Of a DNA stretch of 64,000 nucleotides, positions 61,429 through 64,000 are shown one piece after another. The DNA lies in the NCBI GenBank assembly GCA_020161435.1, contig JAIUNV010000008.1, forward strand, positions 62,001 to 126,000. Direction: 5' to 3'. Under the pieces are notes generated by a model. It was not told the origin of the DNA. It made no database searches and saw nothing but the letters and a program-made list of their open reading frames with translations. Source of the DNA: Bacteroidota bacterium. GTDB taxonomy: Bacteria > Bacteroidota > Bacteroidia > Chitinophagales > Chitinophagaceae. Within the stretch, counting starts at the first letter, position 1. Each line of letters begins with the position of its first letter. Position numbers and translations under genes: made by a program.

Positions 61429-64000
61429 ATGGAAAAACCATATGAAGGCAGCCTGTCTGCCAATTCCGTTTCGGATTGTATAACCCAACAAATAAATTGT
61501 ATGCATCAAGCTGTAACTCAGCAATCTGGCTTTGCAGAAAGTCGTATTGCCAAGCAAACCCTTCGGCTGGTGAAGCTTACTTCGGTATTGCTGCTGGCAC
61601 TTTGCCTGCAGGTAAGTGCCAGTGGATTGTCGCAAACAGTCACCATCCGCGAAAACAACGTAAGCCTCCAGAAAGTATTTGAACAAATCAGAAAGCAAAC
61701 CGGCTATCAGTTTTTTTATGCCGATGAAGTACTGAAAATGGCAAAGCCCGTTTCACTGTCGGTACAAAATGAACGACTGGTAAATGTGCTGAACCTCTGT
61801 TTTGCCGACCAGGTGCTTACGTACACCATTGAAGAAAAAACGATAGTGGTAAAACGCAAACCTGCTGAGCCAGAAGTGGAAATACCCAACACGGGTGTGG
61901 TGGTAGAGCAGCCTCAAATAGTGGTAACCGGTCGTGTGTCCGACATAAAAGGGCAGCCGCTGGTGGGTGCCAGTGTAACAGTAAAAGGTACCAACAACGG
62001 CACCACTACCGATAACAATGGAGAGTACACTCTTTCAGTTGACGACAATGCTACCTTGGTGTTTTCCTTTGTAGGCTACACCAGCACCGAGCAAGCGGTA
62101 GGTAATCGTAAATCTATCAGCGTTAGCCTCAAGCTCATTGAGCGTTCTATGGAAGATGTGGTAGTGGTGGGTTACGGTACCCAAAAGAAAAGAGACCTCA
62201 CAGGTTCTGTTTCTTCCATCAAAGGCGAAGAAGTAGCCAGCATGCCTGCTACCAACCCCATTGCTTCTTTGCAGGGTAAAGTAGCGGGTTTAACGGTATC
62301 AAACAGTGGCCGTGCAGGTGCCAGCCCGGTGGTACGCATTCGTGGTGTAAACAGCACCAACAGTGCCAGCCCCGTGTATGTGGTGGATGGTATTTTGCAC
62401 GACAATATCGACTTCCTCAATCCTGCAGACATCGAAACCATCGACATTCTTCGTGATCCTTCTTCTATTGCCATTTATGGTGTACGTGGTGCAAACGGTG
62501 TTATTGCAATTACCTCTAAAAAAGCAGCTCGTGGCCAAACCCGTATCAACCTGCAAAGCAATGTAGGTGTGCAGGTAGTGCAGGATAAAATCAAAATAAC
62601 CGATGCTGATGGTTTCAAGAAATTGTACAACGCACAGTTGGCCAACCTGAATGCTACACCGTTTGATTATACCAACTATACGGCCAATACCAACTGGCAA
62701 AATGAAGTGTTGCAAAAAGCTGTGATGTCATCAACCAACCTCAGCATTTCTAACAACAGCGAAAAATCAACCACCTATGTAAACATTGGTTATACCGATC
62801 AGGAAGGTGTGTTGAAGTTTGACCGCTACAAGCGTTACCTCGTTCGTTTGAATGAAGAAATTCGTTTCAACAAAAACATTAAAGTGGGTGGTGATATCAC
62901 CGGCTATCATTTTGTAAACACGCCTCCCGGTGCTTCTATTTCCAATGCACTGTGGGCTGCACCCATTGTGCCCATTCAGGCCGATGCCAACACGTATTAC
63001 AGCATGCCTTCTTTTCAGCGGGCACAGGTGGGCAACCCCATTGCTGCGCTGAATCGCAACCAGGGCAATGAGGTAGATAAAGGTTTCCGGGTGATTGGTA
63101 GTTTGTTTGCCGAAGTGAAGTTTTTACAAAACTTCACCTGGCGCAGTACCGTGTACACCGACCTTGGTTTCAATACCAACCGTAGCTACTCACGGCTGCC
63201 ATTTTCGTTCATCAATTTGGGCGAAGGCGGTACACCTACCACCACTACATTCGACCAACTGGCCCGCACCACTGTGTCGCAACAGCAAAGCGAATCCCGC
63301 CGCTTCCAGCAAGATCATACATTGGCCTTCGATAAGAAGTTTGGCAATGGCCACAGCATTAATGCACTGGCTGGTTTTACAACCATTTACAGCGCCAGTT
63401 CTTTTGTAGGTGGTAGCCGCAGAGATACTGCGGTAAACATTCCGGATGATCCTGATTTCTGGTACCTTAGTATTTCTAACCCCAACAATCCTATTACAAA
63501 CACTGGTGGTGGTAGCGAAAGTTCTATTGTGGGTGCGTTTGCCCGTGTGGGTTATCAGTTTAAAAACAAGTATTTGCTCAATGCCACTATCCGCCGCGAT
63601 GGTAGCTCCAAGTTTGCACCAGAAAATCGCTGGGGTACCTTTGGAAGCATCGGCGCCGGTTGGGTACTGAGCGATGAAAAATTTTTTGATAAAGTAAAAG
63701 GCATCAACTTCCTGAAACTTCGTGCAGCCTGGGGCCGTACGGGTAATGCCAACGGTATTGCCGACAACATCTTCAGACCCGGTGTGCAAAATGCGTCAAC
63801 CGCCATTTTTGCCGACAACATTTACACTTCTATTCAGGCCGCTTACATTCCCGATCCTAACCTGCATTGGGAAACCGTACAAGGGCTGGATTTGGGTGTA
63901 GACATTCGTGCATTCGACAATCGCCTGAATGCAGAACTGACTTACTACGATCGTACCACTACCGACATTCTTACTGCCGTAACCCTGCCCAACGAATCCC
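61429..64000 (+). CDS. STN-domain SusC/RagA TonB-linked receptor, truncated by the window end
   Basis: At least 857 residues, open to base 64000. An unusually long N-terminal segment precedes the signal helix TSVLLLALCLQVSASG. Starts at 61387 and 61402 are equally possible. Next come the secretin/TonB short N-terminal (STN) signalling domain (~60-140, VTIRENNVSLQKVFEQIRKQ, IVVKRKP), a carboxypeptidase-regulatory-like domain (VVTGRVSDIKGQPLVGASVTVKG), the TonB box/plug (EDVVVVGYGTQKKRDLTGSVSSI, DILRDPSSIAIYGVRGANGVI) and the barrel. The STN domain is what contacts FecR, so this receptor both imports and signals. A SusD gene would be expected just beyond the window. Confidence 0.93.
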   Translation, partial: MEKPYEGSLSANSVSDCITQQINCMHQAVTQQSGFAESRIAKQTLRLVKLTSVLLLALCLQVSASGLSQTVTIRENNVSLQKVFEQIRKQTGYQFFYADEVLKMAKPVSLSVQNERLVNVLNLCFADQVLTYTIEEKTIVVKRKPAEPEVEIPNTGVVVEQPQIVVTGRVSDIKGQPLVGASVTVKGTNNGTTTDNNGEYTLSVDDNATLVFSFVGYTSTEQAVGNRKSISVSLKLIERSMEDVVVVGYGTQKKRDLTGSVSSIKGEEVASMPATNPIASLQGKVAGLTVSNSGRAGASPVVRIRGVNSTNSASPVYVVDGILHDNIDFLNPADIETIDILRDPSSIAIYGVRGANGVIAITSKKAARGQTRINLQSNVGVQVVQDKIKITDADGFKKLYNAQLANLNATPFDYTNYTANTNWQNEVLQKAVMSSTNLSISNNSEKSTTYVNIGYTDQEGVLKFDRYKRYLVRLNEEIRFNKNIKVGGDITGYHFVNTPPGASISNALWAAPIVPIQADANTYYSMPSFQRAQVGNPIAALNRNQGNEVDKGFRVIGSLFAEVKFLQNFTWRSTVYTDLGFNTNRSYSRLPFSFINLGEGGTPTTTTFDQLARTTVSQQQSESRRFQQDHTLAFDKKFGNGHSINALAGFTTIYSASSFVGGSRRDTAVNIPDDPDFWYLSISNPNNPITNTGGGSESSIVGAFARVGYQFKNKYLLNATIRRDGSSKFAPENRWGTFGSIGAGWVLSDEKFFDKVKGINFLKLRAAWGRTGNANGIADNIFRPGVQNASTAIFADNIYTSIQAAYIPDPNLHWETVQGLDLGVDIRAFDNRLNAELTYYDRTTTDILTAVTLPNES

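Noticed and set aside
1-64000. Insertion sequences, prophage or anti-phage defence genes
   Set aside because: No transposase, integrase, phage structural gene, restriction enzyme or known defence domain was seen on either strand.

Overview
The window looks like chromosomal DNA of a member of the Bacteroidota, most likely the family Chitinophagaceae. The evidence is a SusC/SusD outer-membrane pair, an ECF sigma/FecR/STN-SusC module, promoter boxes of the TAnnTTTG type, few Shine-Dalgarno sequences, a tmRNA tag of the G....YAMAA type, a lysine/alanine-rich histone-like protein, and many secreted proteins and lipoproteins. No transposase, CRISPR array, rRNA or ordinary tRNA was seen. The species assignment is an inference; no search was run.

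Layout. 1-8.5 kb: end of a D-lactate dehydrogenase, a cluster of CCCGAAGGG palindromes, an AT-rich lipoprotein gene, a DPE2-like 4-alpha-glucanotransferase and a dihydrolipoyl dehydrogenase. 8.7-20.5 kb: housekeeping genes (mazG, an NtrY-like kinase, polX, a histone-like gene, rplU-rpmA, a GH3-family protein, dxr, rseP), followed by the tmRNA gene. 21.1-32 kb: a compact minus-strand molybdenum-cofactor locus. It runs from a two-subunit molybdenum hydroxylase through xdhC, a mocA-like gene, moaA, moeA, a TSUP permease, moaD, a moeB-rhodanese fusion, moaE and a moaC-mogA fusion, with a VOC protein at the end and a divergent AraC regulator. 33.2-34.7 kb: a ClC-type transporter whose leader matches the fluoride (crcB) riboswitch. 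34.8-58 kb: a polysaccharide/glycoprotein utilisation region. Its minus-strand arm holds GH115, GH43 and a two-component system. Its plus-strand arm holds SusC, SusD, a DUF1735-type lipoprotein, an HEXXH lipoprotein, two GH92 proteins (one fused to an HEXXH domain) and a glutaminase-like protein, followed by a minus-strand mannonate dehydratase. 58.4-64 kb: a decayed secreted protein, then ECF sigma, FecR and a second SusC cut by the window end.

How the parts work together. The molybdenum-cofactor genes supply nearly every step from GTP to a cytidylated, probably sulfurated cofactor, apparently for the neighbouring Tat-exported hydroxylase. The utilisation region pairs uptake (SusCD) with exo-glycosidases for mannose and uronic-acid or galactose/xylose units, with two putative zinc peptidases, and with UxuA for uronate catabolism.

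The most striking single element is the leader of the ClC gene. A fluoride-aptamer match begins where a TAnnTTTG promoter would start transcription. The aptamer's 3' strand is perfectly complementary over 9 nt to the bases touching the start codon, which suggests a translational fluoride switch.
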